From NCBI RefSeq assembly GCF_013388295.1, contig NZ_CP058235.1, forward strand, positions 846,001 to 910,000: a stretch of DNA of 64,000 bases, in the 5' to 3' direction. The position numbers and the translations under genes are program-made. Numbering within the stretch: position 1 is the stretch's first letter; each line of letters opens with the position of its first letter. This DNA is from Bartonella alsatica (lineage in GTDB: Bacteria > Pseudomonadota > Alphaproteobacteria > Rhizobiales > Rhizobiaceae). This document shows positions 29,201-38,268 of the stretch, one piece after another. The notes under the pieces are model-generated. The model worked only from the letters and a program-made list of their open reading frames with translations. It was not told where the DNA came from and did no database searches.

Positions 29201-30936
29201 AACTTCCTCGTTCAAGTTGGCAAGATTACGACCAAACAAAATTATCAAAGGGTGGAGGCATTTTCTCACGCACCATGAAAACCATTACGCTTTCACCCGA
29301 AGCAGCACAAGCCATTGGCTTTGAAAAACAAACAGGTACACCCTTTGAAATTATTTCTGCGCTTCTCAAAGCGCCCGTTGATCTTTTATGGTTTGGCGGC
29401 ATTGGTACTTATATCCGTGCAACAACAGAAACTGATGCACAAGTAGGAGATCGTGCAAATGATGCACTCCGCATTACTGGTGAACAAGTTCGTGCGAAAG
29501 TTATTGGTGAAGGTGCTAATCTTGGCGTTACACAACGTGGTCGAATTGAATATGTCTTAAATGGTGGACGATGCAATACAGATGCCATTGATAATTCTGC
29601 AGGTGTTAATTGTTCAGATGTGGAAGTTAATATCAAAATTGTTCTTGCATCAGCACTTCGTGCAAAAACGCTTACCCGCGAAGCGCGGGATGAACTCTTG
29701 AAAAAAATGACTCCACAAGTTGAACAATTAGTTCTGCGCAACAACTACTTACAACCCCTTGCTCTTTCTTTAGCTGAAAGCCAAGGTATCATTGATTTAC
29801 CTTACCAAATACGCTTTATGCATGATTTAGAACAGAAAAAACTTCTAGATCGTCGAGTCGAAATCCTTCCTGATGAACAAAGTTTGCGGCAAAGAATCGC
29901 ACAAGGACAAGGACTTGTACGTCCAGAACTTGCCGTTATTTTAGCATATGCTAAATTAACCTTAAAAGAAGAAATCGCTCACAATCCCATTGTTGATGAA
30001 TGTTATTTCGACACAATCTTGTTGCATTATTTTCCGTCTCAAATTCAGACAAGCTTTGAGAAAGAAATTATTAACCATCAGTTACGTCGTCATATTATTG
30101 CAACTCTTATTGCCAATGATATTGTAAATCGCGGAGGGCCTACTTTTGTCAATCGACTACAAGATGCAACAGAACAAAAGACTGAAAATATTATTCGTGT
30201 TTTCATTGCATTGTGTGATGGTTTTGATATACCCAAATTGTCTGATCAAATTGATAAACTTGATAATAAAATACCTGGTCTTATTCAAAACAAATTCTAC
30301 GCAGCCATTACTTCAATGCTTTTTGAGACGACAAGGTGGGGCTTGTGCAATATGGATCTCTCGATTTCATTAGAAGAACTTGTGAAAACAATGAAGCAGG
30401 CTCGTACTGTTATTGAAAAACTGCTTACACATTCGAATGATAAAGATATCAATCAAAAAATTAAAGAAAAAGCGATGCATTATAATGAAGAAGGAGCGCC
30501 AAAAACTTTAGCAACACAATTAGCTCTCTTGGAAGCTGCTCCAATAATTTGTGATATTTCTTTAATTGCAAAACAAAGTAACAGCGACCTTATTAAAACC
30601 GCAGAAATCTATTTCTCACTTACGCAAATCATCCGTATAAATCGCATTAATGAAGCAAGCCGAACAATTCCTGTACTTGATTATTACGATAGTATGGCCT
30701 TAAGCCAAGCAAAAGAAAATATTGCCGAAAGCTTACGGAAAATTGTTATGAAAATTCTAAAAAATTATGGAGTAAAAGAGAATCCGTTCTTAGCCTGGAG
30801 CAGAAAAAGTGAAGAACAAATTCACAATGTAACAAACCGCATTGGCGCCCTCATTGAGAATGATCTCAACATTTCTCGTTTTACCTTTGCAGCAGGGTTG
30901 ATTGCTCAACTCGAAAACACTGCTTTTCAAACTTAA
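26221..30936 (+). CDS. NAD-specific glutamate dehydrogenase, large (180 kDa) class
   Basis: It deaminates glutamate to 2-oxoglutarate with NAD, feeding host-derived glutamate into the TCA cycle. The 1571-residue length matches the large GDH class. There is a long N-terminal ACT-like/regulatory half. The catalytic region has FGPIARGGIRWSDRALDYR, the VPVGAKGGF segment and the later FGGIGTYIRA and GANLGVTQRGRIEY segments. No frameshift was seen across 4.7 kb. It stands alone, with an inverted repeat over its promoter and a short hairpin right after the stop. Confidence 0.95.
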   Translation: MNVLQQKTSKTKNNQDKIEQILFAHTDKEDISCYKSKELEKATTTAIAAFNLHQAGKSIICFEQNLTRNNKPITVITLVNDNKPFLLDSILNVFNQHKSHIYLIAHPVLDCDSGQRISLMQIHIESLNEQQIQKLKDELTLVLEQVNAAVQDWQPMLKEVKKHIHAYQINLPSHYKQEGEKAIEFLNWLMNNNFIFLGMRTYNFIKNQEPTKAFIASDIELGILTDASIRIIGDARVEEPPQEILSFIESDNLLIVTKANSRSKIHRPVWLDYIGLKIFDKEGQLHGELRIVGLFTSSAYTHSILQIPFLKEKANTIIQRLGYNSADYSGKALISVLETYPRDEMFRSDIDTLTENAKLILQLDERPRLRVLAHIDSFGRFVSILVYIPRDQYSSNIREKIGEYFVDLYQSDFLESYPLFLESTLIRVHYIIHRKRSESAPLIERTTLEHHVRSIARSWEESVQAIALTRKTTEQQTRLASQFPNSYRDLFSTEDAIEDAGHILSLHDKKPLFVTFYQAHNKEKRNISLRLFHRHEALALSKRVPVLENMGFRVIAEQTLELPDSNGHSVYLHDMQLESAFQLCIDFNKNGQKHAETFEAIWSQNADNDAFNALTQTAELNWREIVILRHYGRYLQQAGIPYSQDRVAQTLNAYPDITKDLYALFHLKFHQSHTKKEREQNQQIIQQRIEEKLQKVSGLDDDLILRRYRNLIDASLRTNAFTPLQDGSPRRILATKLDPRQIEDLPEPRPYREIFVYGPEVEGVHLRFGPIARGGIRWSDRALDYRTEVLNLVKAQQVKNAVIVPVGAKGGFYPHRLPQTNDRAVIIEAARQAYIDFITALLSITDNLINDKITPPYNIICHDDHDPYFVVAADKGTATFSDTANTISQANHFWLDDAFASGGSAGYDHKAIGITAKGAWEAVKRHFRELFNHDIQTTPFTCVGVGDMSGDVFGNGMLLSKQTKLIAAFDHRDIFIDPDPNIAESYAERMRLFQLPRSSWQDYDQTKLSKGGGIFSRTMKTITLSPEAAQAIGFEKQTGTPFEIISALLKAPVDLLWFGGIGTYIRATTETDAQVGDRANDALRITGEQVRAKVIGEGANLGVTQRGRIEYVLNGGRCNTDAIDNSAGVNCSDVEVNIKIVLASALRAKTLTREARDELLKKMTPQVEQLVLRNNYLQPLALSLAESQGIIDLPYQIRFMHDLEQKKLLDRRVEILPDEQSLRQRIAQGQGLVRPELAVILAYAKLTLKEEIAHNPIVDECYFDTILLHYFPSQIQTSFEKEIINHQLRRHIIATLIANDIVNRGGPTFVNRLQDATEQKTENIIRVFIALCDGFDIPKLSDQIDKLDNKIPGLIQNKFYAAITSMLFETTRWGLCNMDLSISLEELVKTMKQARTVIEKLLTHSNDKDINQKIKEKAMHYNEEGAPKTLATQLALLEAAPIICDISLIAKQSNSDLIKTAEIYFSLTQIIRINRINEASRTIPVLDYYDSMALSQAKENIAESLRKIVMKILKNYGVKENPFLAWSRKSEEQIHNVTNRIGALIENDLNISRFTFAAGLIAQLENTAFQT

Positions 30937-31031
30937 AGCCGTACAAAACGGCCAGATTTTAAAAGTTTCAGTCTCACACACACATGAGTAATAAGCAAGA
31001 AGAAAAGGGAAATGCTATCGGCATCTTTACC
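30933..31031 (-). pseudogene. Degraded duplicate of the DUF2125 gene 3' end
   Basis: On the minus strand 33 codons align without gaps to the last 33 codons of the adjacent DUF2125 gene (31085-31183). By eye I count 63 of 99 identical bases. The translated ends correspond: KDADS to KNADG, LLITH to LFVSH, and LLKSGRFVRL-stop to FLKLGRIAPL-stop. A stop lies in frame just upstream. This looks like the fossil of a tandem duplication; its final stop overlaps the gdh stop codon. Confidence 0.5.
30938..30960 (+). terminator. Hairpin just after gdh
   Basis: GCCGT (30938-30942) pairs with ACGGC (30948-30952) around a 5-nt loop, and a short T-run follows (30957-30960). It starts 2 nt after the gdh stop. 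The same bases also belong to the DUF2125-like remnant on the other strand, so a terminator role is only possible. Confidence 0.35.
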
Positions 31032-31084
31032 TCTCATCTATCCAGAAAGATTGAATGCACAAATTTAAAAGATGCCTTTCAGAT

Positions 31085-32071
31085 TTAAAGCGGCGCAATA
31101 CGGCCAAGTTTTAAAAACCCTAATTTTACCCATCCATGACTAACAAACAAAGGAATAACAGGATATCCATCTGCATTTTTAGGCATAGCACCTAAAACAA
31201 AAAATAAAGCTTTTAGGTTATCAGCTTGCTCAGGAAACAAATGCTGCACAGCTGTAAGAAGCTCCATATGTTTAACAAAGACAAGTTCAAATTTTGCTGA
31301 CAAATATCCTTCATCATCAAAGGAAAAAGGCCCACTGATACGTAATATACCACCTGAATGAAAAATCAATTCACTGCGCTTTAAAACACCACTTTTCCCA
31401 TACAAACGTTGTTTCCAATTCTCTCTACCATTTTCAAACAGATGAGATACATCATCGAAAATCCATTTTATATTGCCATCAATTTTTGGAACACCCACAA
31501 AGTAAGGCGCAAAAAACATAGAAGAATCAAAATTATCAAAAGTAATATGTCCTAATAAATGATTTTTTTCATGTTTAAGATCAAGACGTAAAAATTCTGC
31601 CGTTATTTTTTGTGGTGTATTTTTTTGATCTAATGGAGACGCAATCACATCCAGAGCATCTTTGAAAAATGCTTGATCACCAATATTTTCTTGTATCGTC
31701 TTTTTGCCTTTTTTCTGTGATTCCAATTTTTCCTGAAATTTCTGATCTTCAAGAAATGAAGCAACAACGGAAATTTCATGACCTTCAGCCAAAAGTCTAA
31801 ATGTCTTAGTCGTTTTCCAATAAGGTTCTGTTTCAATTACCAGATCGCGCCAGTGTGACACTATAGGAGTTTTTCCAACGAAAACGATTGATGCAGGAGA
31901 ATGAACTTTAAACTCTACCCAATGAGGTGTATAAATTGGTGCACCAACCGTTAAATGCCTTGTGGATAAAGAAAACCCGAGCAAAGGCCAAGTAAAAAGA
32001 AATCTATCACAAGTAACACCGATCCGTAATGGATAACCATTCTTACGTAAATGCTCACATACAACCGTCAT
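31085..32071 (-). CDS. DUF2125 family protein, 5'-frameshifted
   Basis: The 328 residues readable from the ATG at 32071 match the envelope-located DUF2125 family: the conserved CEHLRKNGYPLRIGVTCD near the start and a GWVKLG...LGR ending. This family normally begins with a membrane anchor, which is missing from this frame. The anchor is found upstream in another frame (32116-32238), joined at a run of nine A (32128-32136). Between the A run and 32071 the present frame stays open and reads like family sequence. The gene is therefore frameshifted, slippage-rescued, or translated from an internal start. Probably cotranscribed with the amidotransferase upstream. Confidence 0.75.
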   Translation of the reverse strand: MTVVCEHLRKNGYPLRIGVTCDRFLFTWPLLGFSLSTRHLTVGAPIYTPHWVEFKVHSPASIVFVGKTPIVSHWRDLVIETEPYWKTTKTFRLLAEGHEISVVASFLEDQKFQEKLESQKKGKKTIQENIGDQAFFKDALDVIASPLDQKNTPQKITAEFLRLDLKHEKNHLLGHITFDNFDSSMFFAPYFVGVPKIDGNIKWIFDDVSHLFENGRENWKQRLYGKSGVLKRSELIFHSGGILRISGPFSFDDEGYLSAKFELVFVKHMELLTAVQHLFPEQADNLKALFFVLGAMPKNADGYPVIPLFVSHGWVKLGFLKLGRIAPL

Positions 32072-32115
32072 ATCATGGGCAGATGCTCTTGCAAATAGAT
32101 TAGAAACATGATCTT

Positions 32116-32238
32116 CTATTTTACGTGAAAAAAAAACCAGAGTGAGCTATAAATGCATATAAGAACAAGACAAAATAATCCATAAAACAAATAGATTAAA
32201 GAAAAGCTTTTCCGTATTGATTTCAATGAAGAGAACAT
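32116..32238 (-). pseudogene. Detached 5' part of the DUF2125 gene (membrane anchor)
   Basis: A 40-codon frame from the ATG at 32238 encodes a short basic start and one hydrophobic helix ending YSSLWFFF. It then meets a stop just after the nine-A tract (32128-32136). Adding one T (or removing two) on the coding strand would join it to the frame reading SRKIEDHVSNLF, which continues in frame into the protein at 31085-32071. The joined N terminus would be anchor plus body, as in the family. Confidence 0.6.
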
Positions 32239-32282
32239 AGACAAAATAAAAATTTCCCTTATCTTATGATGATAAAAAATTC

Positions 32283-33035
32283 TTAACTCTCATGCATATG
32301 TAACGGGTACACAAAAATCTGTCGTAATGCATTTTCAAACCATTGGCTCAAAGCTTGATCATAGATTAAACGGCCTTGCAAATGTGCAGAAGCGGGTTGA
32401 GCGCCTTTTTCGGTTAATTTGTGTGCCGAACGCACTACCAAACGTCGCATCATAGCACGTGTGAACTCGGCATGAAATTGCAAACCCCATGCATTTTTTC
32501 CATAACGGAAAGCTTGTGTAGGATATACATCTCCCGTTGCCAAAAGCACTGCCTCTTTAGGTAAATCATAAATACCTTCATCATGAAAATGATAGACCAT
32601 TTCTGGCCAATTCATCAATACCTTTCCTTGCGAGGTTGGTTCCAACGGATACCAGCCAACTTCAACGGTTCCATCACTTCTTGTATTCACACGCCCACCT
32701 AAATTTCGGGCTAACATTTGTGCACCAAGACAAATACCCAAAAAAGGCTTATTCTCTTTTAGCGATAAAGAAATCCAATCAATTTCCTCACCAATATAGG
32801 TATCTTTATCATTCACACTCATAGGTCCCCCTAAAATGACAACACCAGCGTAATACTTCAATGTGTCGGGGAGTTTCTGACCTAAAATAGGACGGTAAAT
32901 ATCAAGAACAAAACCACTTTGTTGCAAAAATTTTTCCAAACGACCAGTATATGTAGATCGACGATGAATAACCACCGCAATTCTTGGTTTGCTTTTTTTT
33001 TGTTTTTTACCAAAACACCTTGGACTTAAAAACAT
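32283..33035 (-). CDS. Class I glutamine amidotransferase-like protein
   Basis: The 250-residue protein has the class I triad: nucleophile C102 in GICLGAQ, and H188 and E190 in GLQFHAE. The VVILGGPMSV segment precedes it. It resembles stand-alone GMP-synthase-type amidotransferase homologues rather than GuaA, since there is no synthetase domain. Substrate is unknown. It lies 44 nt upstream of the DUF2125 anchor frame on the same strand. Confidence 0.85.
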   Translation of the reverse strand: MFLSPRCFGKKQKKSKPRIAVVIHRRSTYTGRLEKFLQQSGFVLDIYRPILGQKLPDTLKYYAGVVILGGPMSVNDKDTYIGEEIDWISLSLKENKPFLGICLGAQMLARNLGGRVNTRSDGTVEVGWYPLEPTSQGKVLMNWPEMVYHFHDEGIYDLPKEAVLLATGDVYPTQAFRYGKNAWGLQFHAEFTRAMMRRLVVRSAHKLTEKGAQPASAHLQGRLIYDQALSQWFENALRQIFVYPLHMHES

Positions 33036-33131
33036 TTTTTAACCAATCACTTCTACAAATAAGTCAAATTTCATTTTTTAAGCACAAAAAAACACTTTCG
33101 GCTAACAATATTCACTAATAACCCTCTTTGT

Positions 33132-34691
33132 TTAAAAGAAACGAAATTTCTTTCTCGACAAAAATTTCTCTTCTTCTTCTGTTTTCACTCCTGGATTATC
33201 GACATTTAAATGCGTTTGGGTGAATATCTTAGCATCTTGTTTTTTTGTATCTTTTTTCTCTGTCTGCAGATTATGTAAAAGATAATTTTCAGCAGGAGGT
33301 AATTCTTTAAGCATTTTATTTTCAACATCAACATTTTTTTCCACAATACCTTCATCATTCTGCTTATTTGGCACAACATTGGCAACCTCCAATGTGAAAG
33401 GAGGCATACGGGGAGGCGCTTTCCACTCAAAGCAACCCAAACGCCCACTTATTGGAGAAACTACTGACCAAGAAGGAAAAATAGTACCGTCACACATCCA
33501 CACGGGATCACGTTCAGCACGAAGTGCCAAGGAAAGCCATTGACGTACTGCTACTTGATTATTTCCTTGTGCTTCTTCAATATCTGCCAACAATAAATAA
33601 ACACTCTCCCGTGGATGATACTGAAGTGCTTTCTGTGCCTGTTCCCTTGCTAATATCATTTCACCAGCATCCAAAGCTGCTTTAGCAATAAGAAAAGCCG
33701 ATTCAAATGAATCTTTAGAAGAAGCAAGTATCTTAGCCTTTTTCAATCGCCCAACAGCACTTTCTTCTCTTTCAAGATAAAGCGCCGCTAAATCAGGATG
33801 AGGTTCTTTCTGCCAAGCTGTGATAATCATTTTATCAGCTTTACGTATCTCATTTAATTTATAAAGAATATCAGCAGCAATAACTGTTATTGGAACAAAA
33901 TCAGGCACCAATTTATGTGCTTTCAAAATGGCTGCACGTGCTGCTGCAGGATGTGTCTCAAATAGATGACGAGCCTGCCCACAAAGCAGTAAAGCCTGTG
34001 TATGTTGACGCTCTACAGTTGAACGGATAGAGTAGGGTAAAGTTCTTTGCGCACGTTCAAAAACAGCAAGTGCTTTATCCCACTGCCCGCTCACGCTAAG
34101 CTGATCAAGCACAGCTTGATACGCCCATAAAAGTGCTGGTGATAAAGCCAGCGCTTTTTCTGCATATTGCTGTGCTGCTTCATAAGCTTTGCTCTTTATA
34201 GCTTCGTGAAACAAACCGTAAAGCCCAGCCAATTTTGTAGATGCTTCTTCTGTCATTTCCTTATAAAGACTGATGGCAGAAGCAGAATTATTTTGCAAAG
34301 ACAAAGTTTGAGCTTGTAAGAGTTTCACCAACGGTTCATGTGTACCTGTAAGATATTTGTTAACACGTGCCTCCATTTTTTGCGCCAAAACACTATCACC
34401 TGCAAAAACTGCAAGCATCCCTTGTGAAAGAGCTTGATAACCATGTTTTTTATGGCGTTTATAAAAATAATTGGAAAGAGCGTTAGGTACAGAAAAAAGT
34501 ACAGAAAAAAACCACCATAAAAACGCCAAACTACCAAAAAACAAAATAAGTAAGCTCAATACTGTAAGCAATGAAGCAGAAAATCGAAAATGCAAAAATG
34601 TTAAAACCACAACATCATTATAATTAGCAACCCACCCGAACGCTAAACCGAGCACACATATAATAAAACTATAAATAAAAACACGTATCAT
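33132..34691 (-). CDS. hemY: HemY-like membrane protein with TPR repeats
   Basis: The 519-residue protein has two N-terminal membrane helices (about 2-22 and 38-66), the HemY_N arrangement. A long helical TPR-like region follows (about 85-420) and then a low-complexity, charged tail. Despite the name, this HemY has no proven enzymatic role in haem synthesis. Its start overlaps the mitofilin-like gene by 4 nt (ATGA), so the two are translationally coupled. In Rhizobiales hemC-hemD precede this pair; they are absent here. Confidence 0.85.
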   Translation of the reverse strand: MIRVFIYSFIICVLGLAFGWVANYNDVVVLTFLHFRFSASLLTVLSLLILFFGSLAFLWWFFSVLFSVPNALSNYFYKRHKKHGYQALSQGMLAVFAGDSVLAQKMEARVNKYLTGTHEPLVKLLQAQTLSLQNNSASAISLYKEMTEEASTKLAGLYGLFHEAIKSKAYEAAQQYAEKALALSPALLWAYQAVLDQLSVSGQWDKALAVFERAQRTLPYSIRSTVERQHTQALLLCGQARHLFETHPAAARAAILKAHKLVPDFVPITVIAADILYKLNEIRKADKMIITAWQKEPHPDLAALYLEREESAVGRLKKAKILASSKDSFESAFLIAKAALDAGEMILAREQAQKALQYHPRESVYLLLADIEEAQGNNQVAVRQWLSLALRAERDPVWMCDGTIFPSWSVVSPISGRLGCFEWKAPPRMPPFTLEVANVVPNKQNDEGIVEKNVDVENKMLKELPPAENYLLHNLQTEKKDTKKQDAKIFTQTHLNVDNPGVKTEEEEKFLSRKKFRFF

Positions 34692-35896
34692 CGGGTACCT
34701 ATTTGCATCTTTGTTGCCTTAAAAGATCCCTGTTGCACAGACATCAACAACTTCTGAAGCAACTGATGAACAGTAATGTGTGTTTCAAGGCGATGAACGA
34801 AATCTACCGAAACATCTTTTGCATTTTGGGGCAATGTTTGCCATTCGCTCAAAGCCTTTTCGTAATCGCCCGCTTGAATAGCAACTTCCATCCGTGCCAC
34901 AATTGCCCCCAATGACGTACCTTTAACATTTCCAATCGGACGTGAAACAATAAGACCTTTTATCCATGCTAAAACCTGTTCAAAAAAACTAGCATCTGGC
35001 GCAACAATATTTTGTGTACCAACGATTTCATCTGCAACACGAGCAAAAACAGCTGAAAGTTCTGCTGGATTTTGAAGACCTACAGTAGCTGTCTTTTTCA
35101 ACAAATCGAGTCCATCAATCGAAGGCGACAATTGTTCTAATAGCTTTAATTCATCACTATACGGTCCACCCCGTTCTACAGCATTTTTGAGGGAACTAAT
35201 TGCAGTAAACAGTGCAATATTTATTTCTTTTTTCTCATTCTTTTTAGCTGCAATTTTTTCCTGCAGAATTTCTAACTGTTGTTTTAATACAGTAAGAGTA
35301 TTTGCATTGGTTTTTCCAACGGACAAAGCCGTTTCCATATCTTTTGAAACTCCAATAAAAGCTTGCACAGATTTTTCAAGATCATTTATTTTTTTTGCTA
35401 AAACAACAAAAGTTTTTCTGCTCTCTTCTAGCGATGCTTCATCACTTTGAATTGTTTCAGTCTGTTGTGATGAAAAAGAGGCAAACTCTGCTTTCAAAGC
35501 ATCAATTTCTTGAAGCATATGCCCTAATTGTTCGTTTGCTTGTTCACCTAGACTTTTCGCTGTTTCGGCAATTTGTAAAGCCTTTTCCCCTCCGACACGA
35601 TTATCCATCAAAGAAAAAGGAAGCACGCCTGCCCACTGAAGTCCCATAAAAAGACCTAAAGCGATGAGACCACCAAAAATTCCCGAAATAAGTAAATAAA
35701 GCCAAATCATATTAGGCATATGTTGGTGCTGCATGCTTTCTTTGCTTTGTTTCTCTATTGTATTCGACTCTGCTGAATTTTTCGTTTGCTCTGAATCATG
35801 ATTTACAGTTTTATGTTCAATCACAAGCTTTTTACGGCGCGTATCAACATAATGTGGTTTAACTTTTGGTTTTGAAGAATCTACCATCTTTGTCAC
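34688..35896 (-). CDS. Mitofilin-like (COG4223) membrane protein
   Basis: The 402-residue protein has a charged N-terminal cytoplasmic part (1-62), one membrane helix (about 64-88), a coiled coil (about 110-235) and a C-terminal helical domain. That is the architecture of the alphaproteobacterial mitofilin homologues, thought to shape the envelope or inner membrane. The conserved C-terminal VARMEVAIQAGDYEKALSEW fits this family. It is coupled to hemY downstream and divergent from tsaD. Confidence 0.85.
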   Translation of the reverse strand: MTKMVDSSKPKVKPHYVDTRRKKLVIEHKTVNHDSEQTKNSAESNTIEKQSKESMQHQHMPNMIWLYLLISGIFGGLIALGLFMGLQWAGVLPFSLMDNRVGGEKALQIAETAKSLGEQANEQLGHMLQEIDALKAEFASFSSQQTETIQSDEASLEESRKTFVVLAKKINDLEKSVQAFIGVSKDMETALSVGKTNANTLTVLKQQLEILQEKIAAKKNEKKEINIALFTAISSLKNAVERGGPYSDELKLLEQLSPSIDGLDLLKKTATVGLQNPAELSAVFARVADEIVGTQNIVAPDASFFEQVLAWIKGLIVSRPIGNVKGTSLGAIVARMEVAIQAGDYEKALSEWQTLPQNAKDVSVDFVHRLETHITVHQLLQKLLMSVQQGSFKATKMQIGTR

Positions 35897-36265
35897 TTTT
35901 TGTGCACACTTTCTTTAAAGATAAAATAATAAAATGAAAAAAGTTTTAAAAATTAAGTTTTTTTCAAACATAATAGCTTGTTTTACAACCTTTTTATAAA
36001 GAAAATAACACTCACCAAAAAGTTTAACATTCCATCTTTATTAGGAATAATTTATAATTATATACTTCAATAATCTTTTGAAAACAAAGCAGTATTTGAT
36101 ACCGAAAAATGCAGTTTAGTTTTTTAATTAACGAAACAATTACATCAAAAAAGAATTAAAATGCATTTTTTCCTAAAACATCAATTTTAAGAGAAGTTCT
36201 TTGCATCTTTGCCCGTCCATGATACGCACACAGAAAAGAATCTTCAACATAAGGTTTTGTCTAAA
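35897..36265. other. Divergent promoter region between the mitofilin-like gene and tsaD
   Basis: This AT-rich DNA holds no recognisable remnant of hemC or hemD, which sit here in related Rhizobiales. A TTG-initiated 19-codon extension of tsaD lies at its right end but has no family resemblance. Confidence 0.5.
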
Positions 36266-37360
36266 ATGCGTCTGTTAGGAATAGAAACAAGTTGCGATGA
36301 AACTGCTGCTGCTGTTGTTGAATACAACAATGAAGGAAACAGTCAAATTCTTTCCAATATTGTTTGGAGTCAAATTGAACATCATGCACCTTACGGTGGT
36401 GTTGTTCCTGAAATTGCCGCGCGTGCCCATGTTGAAATTCTCGATAGTTTAATTCTGAAAGCCTTAACAGAAGCAAATATGAAATTAACAGAGATCGATG
36501 CCATTGCAGCTACGAGTGGCCCTGGTTTAATAGGAGGGCTCTTAGTAGGCGTTATGAGTGCAAAAGCAATCTCTCTTGCCACTGGAAAACCTTTTATTGC
36601 CGTAAATCATCTAGAAGGACATGCTTTAACCGCTGTGCTAACACATAATGTTAACTTTCCCTATTTATTACTGTTAGTTTCAGGTGGACATACACAAACA
36701 GTTCTTGTTCATGAGATAGGCAATTACCAACGCTTAGGGACCACCATTGATGACGCATTGGGAGAAGCTTTTGATAAAACAGCAAAACTCTTAGGTCTTC
36801 CTTACCCTGGGGGCCCAGCACTTGAAAAAGCGGCTTTATTGGGTGATAAAAATCGTATTCCCCTTCCACGACCTTTAAAAGGTGAAAAACGATTGGATTT
36901 TTCTTTTTCAGGTCTTAAAACTGCTGTGCGACAAGCCGCAACAGCCATGGCTCCTCTTACAGAAAGCGATGTTGCTGACATTGCGGCAAGCTTTCAAGCA
37001 GCAGTTACCGACACAGTGCATGATCGCGTTCATTTGGCTCTGCAACACTTCACCCATCAATATCCCCTCTCTCATTATAAAGGACGTCATCCTCCTGCTT
37101 TAGTTGTCGCAGGCGGTGTAGCCGCCAATCAAGCTATCCGTTCTACATTGCACAAACTTTCTCACCAACATGGTTTCGAATTTATAGCTCCCCCTCTTTC
37201 TCTGTGTACTGATAACGCTGCAATGATTGCTTTTGCTGGTGCTCAAAAGCTTGCACGGGGAGAAACAAGTTCCCTTGATATCGCCCCTCGCTCACGCTGG
37301 CCATTGGACGAAAAATCTAGTCCCTTGATCGGGATGGGTCGCCGTGGAACAAAAGCTTAA
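36266..37360 (+). CDS. tsaD: tRNA N6-threonylcarbamoyladenosine transferase subunit TsaD
   Basis: TsaD transfers the threonylcarbamoyl group to A37 of tRNAs reading ANN codons. The 364-residue protein begins [16 protein letters not shown] and has the metal ligands H115 and H119 (NHLEGH). It also has the SGGHTQ phosphate loop and a C-terminal [12 protein letters not shown] with the third ligand. The ATG at 36266 has AAGG about 10 nt upstream and matches the conserved N terminus. In relatives gpsA and a YciI-like gene follow; here the next gene is the EVE protein after 470 nt. Confidence 0.96.
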   Translation: MRLLGIETSCDETAAAVVEYNNEGNSQILSNIVWSQIEHHAPYGGVVPEIAARAHVEILDSLILKALTEANMKLTEIDAIAATSGPGLIGGLLVGVMSAKAISLATGKPFIAVNHLEGHALTAVLTHNVNFPYLLLLVSGGHTQTVLVHEIGNYQRLGTTIDDALGEAFDKTAKLLGLPYPGGPALEKAALLGDKNRIPLPRPLKGEKRLDFSFSGLKTAVRQAATAMAPLTESDVADIAASFQAAVTDTVHDRVHLALQHFTHQYPLSHYKGRHPPALVVAGGVAANQAIRSTLHKLSHQHGFEFIAPPLSLCTDNAAMIAFAGAQKLARGETSSLDIAPRSRWPLDEKSSPLIGMGRRGTKA

Positions 37361-37833
37361 CAAAAATAAATTAGTCTTATGTAATCCACAAAGCACAGTA
37401 TGCATCACCATCATTTAACATCTTAGTTACTATTATCATTATAGATTGTAAACTGTTTGAAACCAGTTTTCCTACACCACTTTTTTCAACGCAATGCTAT
37501 CATAGACAGCGTTTTCTAGACCAAAGTCAAAAAACAACTAAATTTGTCAGACCGAATGTTTTATTTTTAGTTTATTTTCCAGTTCACCTCATATCTTCTC
37601 TTTTAAAAGTAAACAAAAAACAAGACACCTTCACACAATCTATAAAACAGGTAAAAAGTATCGCGCCTTATTTTACCTCAATTCGATTATTTCTAAAAAA
37701 GAAGAAACAAATCGATAATGTGCATTCTTTGTTTCATTTTAATTAAAAATCATTTTGGTAGTGTTATACAAGTGCAATATAAAAAGACGTGTATATCTTA
37801 TGAAATACAGACAATCTGAAAAAAGGAGAGCTC
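37361..37833. other. 473-nt gap between tsaD and the EVE gene
   Basis: Stop-rich AT-rich DNA. I looked for remnants of gpsA and YciI, expected here by synteny, and could read none. The promoter of the EVE gene is presumably near 37740-37820. Confidence 0.5.
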
Positions 37834-38268
37834 ATGGCTTATTGGCTTTTTAAATCTGAACCTTATAAATGGTCATGGGACATGCAAAAACAAAAAGGTG
37901 CTAATGGCGAACAATGGGATGGTGTACGCAATTATCAAGCCCGTAACAATATGCGCACCATGAAATATGGTGATAAAGGATTTTTCTATCATTCCAATAA
38001 AGGATTAGAAATTGTTGGCATTGTAGAAGTATGTGCTGAAGCACACCCTGATTCTACTACTACTGACTCACGCTGGGAATGTGTAGATATCCGCGCACTT
38101 TGTGATATGCCAAATCCTGTTTCATTAAAACAGATTAAAGCTAATCCAAAACTGAAAAATATGGTTCTGGTCAATACCAATCGTTTATCGGTACAACCCG
38201 TGACTGAAGATGAATGGAAAGAAGTTTGTTTGATGGGCAATCTTAAAAGAAACACGCTTTTATTTTAG
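37834..38268 (+). CDS. EVE domain protein
   Basis: The 144-residue protein is a single EVE domain, a PUA-like fold. Recognisable features are MAYWLFKSEPYKWSWD at the start, then WDGVRNYQARNNMR and GDKGFFYHSN. Members of this family (Thyn1-like) bind modified bases such as methylated or hydroxymethylated cytosine. The bacterial role is unclear. A strong AAAGGAG site precedes the ATG. Its 3' end overlaps a convergent L,D-transpeptidase pseudogene by about 9 nt. Confidence 0.88.
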   Translation: MAYWLFKSEPYKWSWDMQKQKGANGEQWDGVRNYQARNNMRTMKYGDKGFFYHSNKGLEIVGIVEVCAEAHPDSTTTDSRWECVDIRALCDMPNPVSLKQIKANPKLKNMVLVNTNRLSVQPVTEDEWKEVCLMGNLKRNTLLF

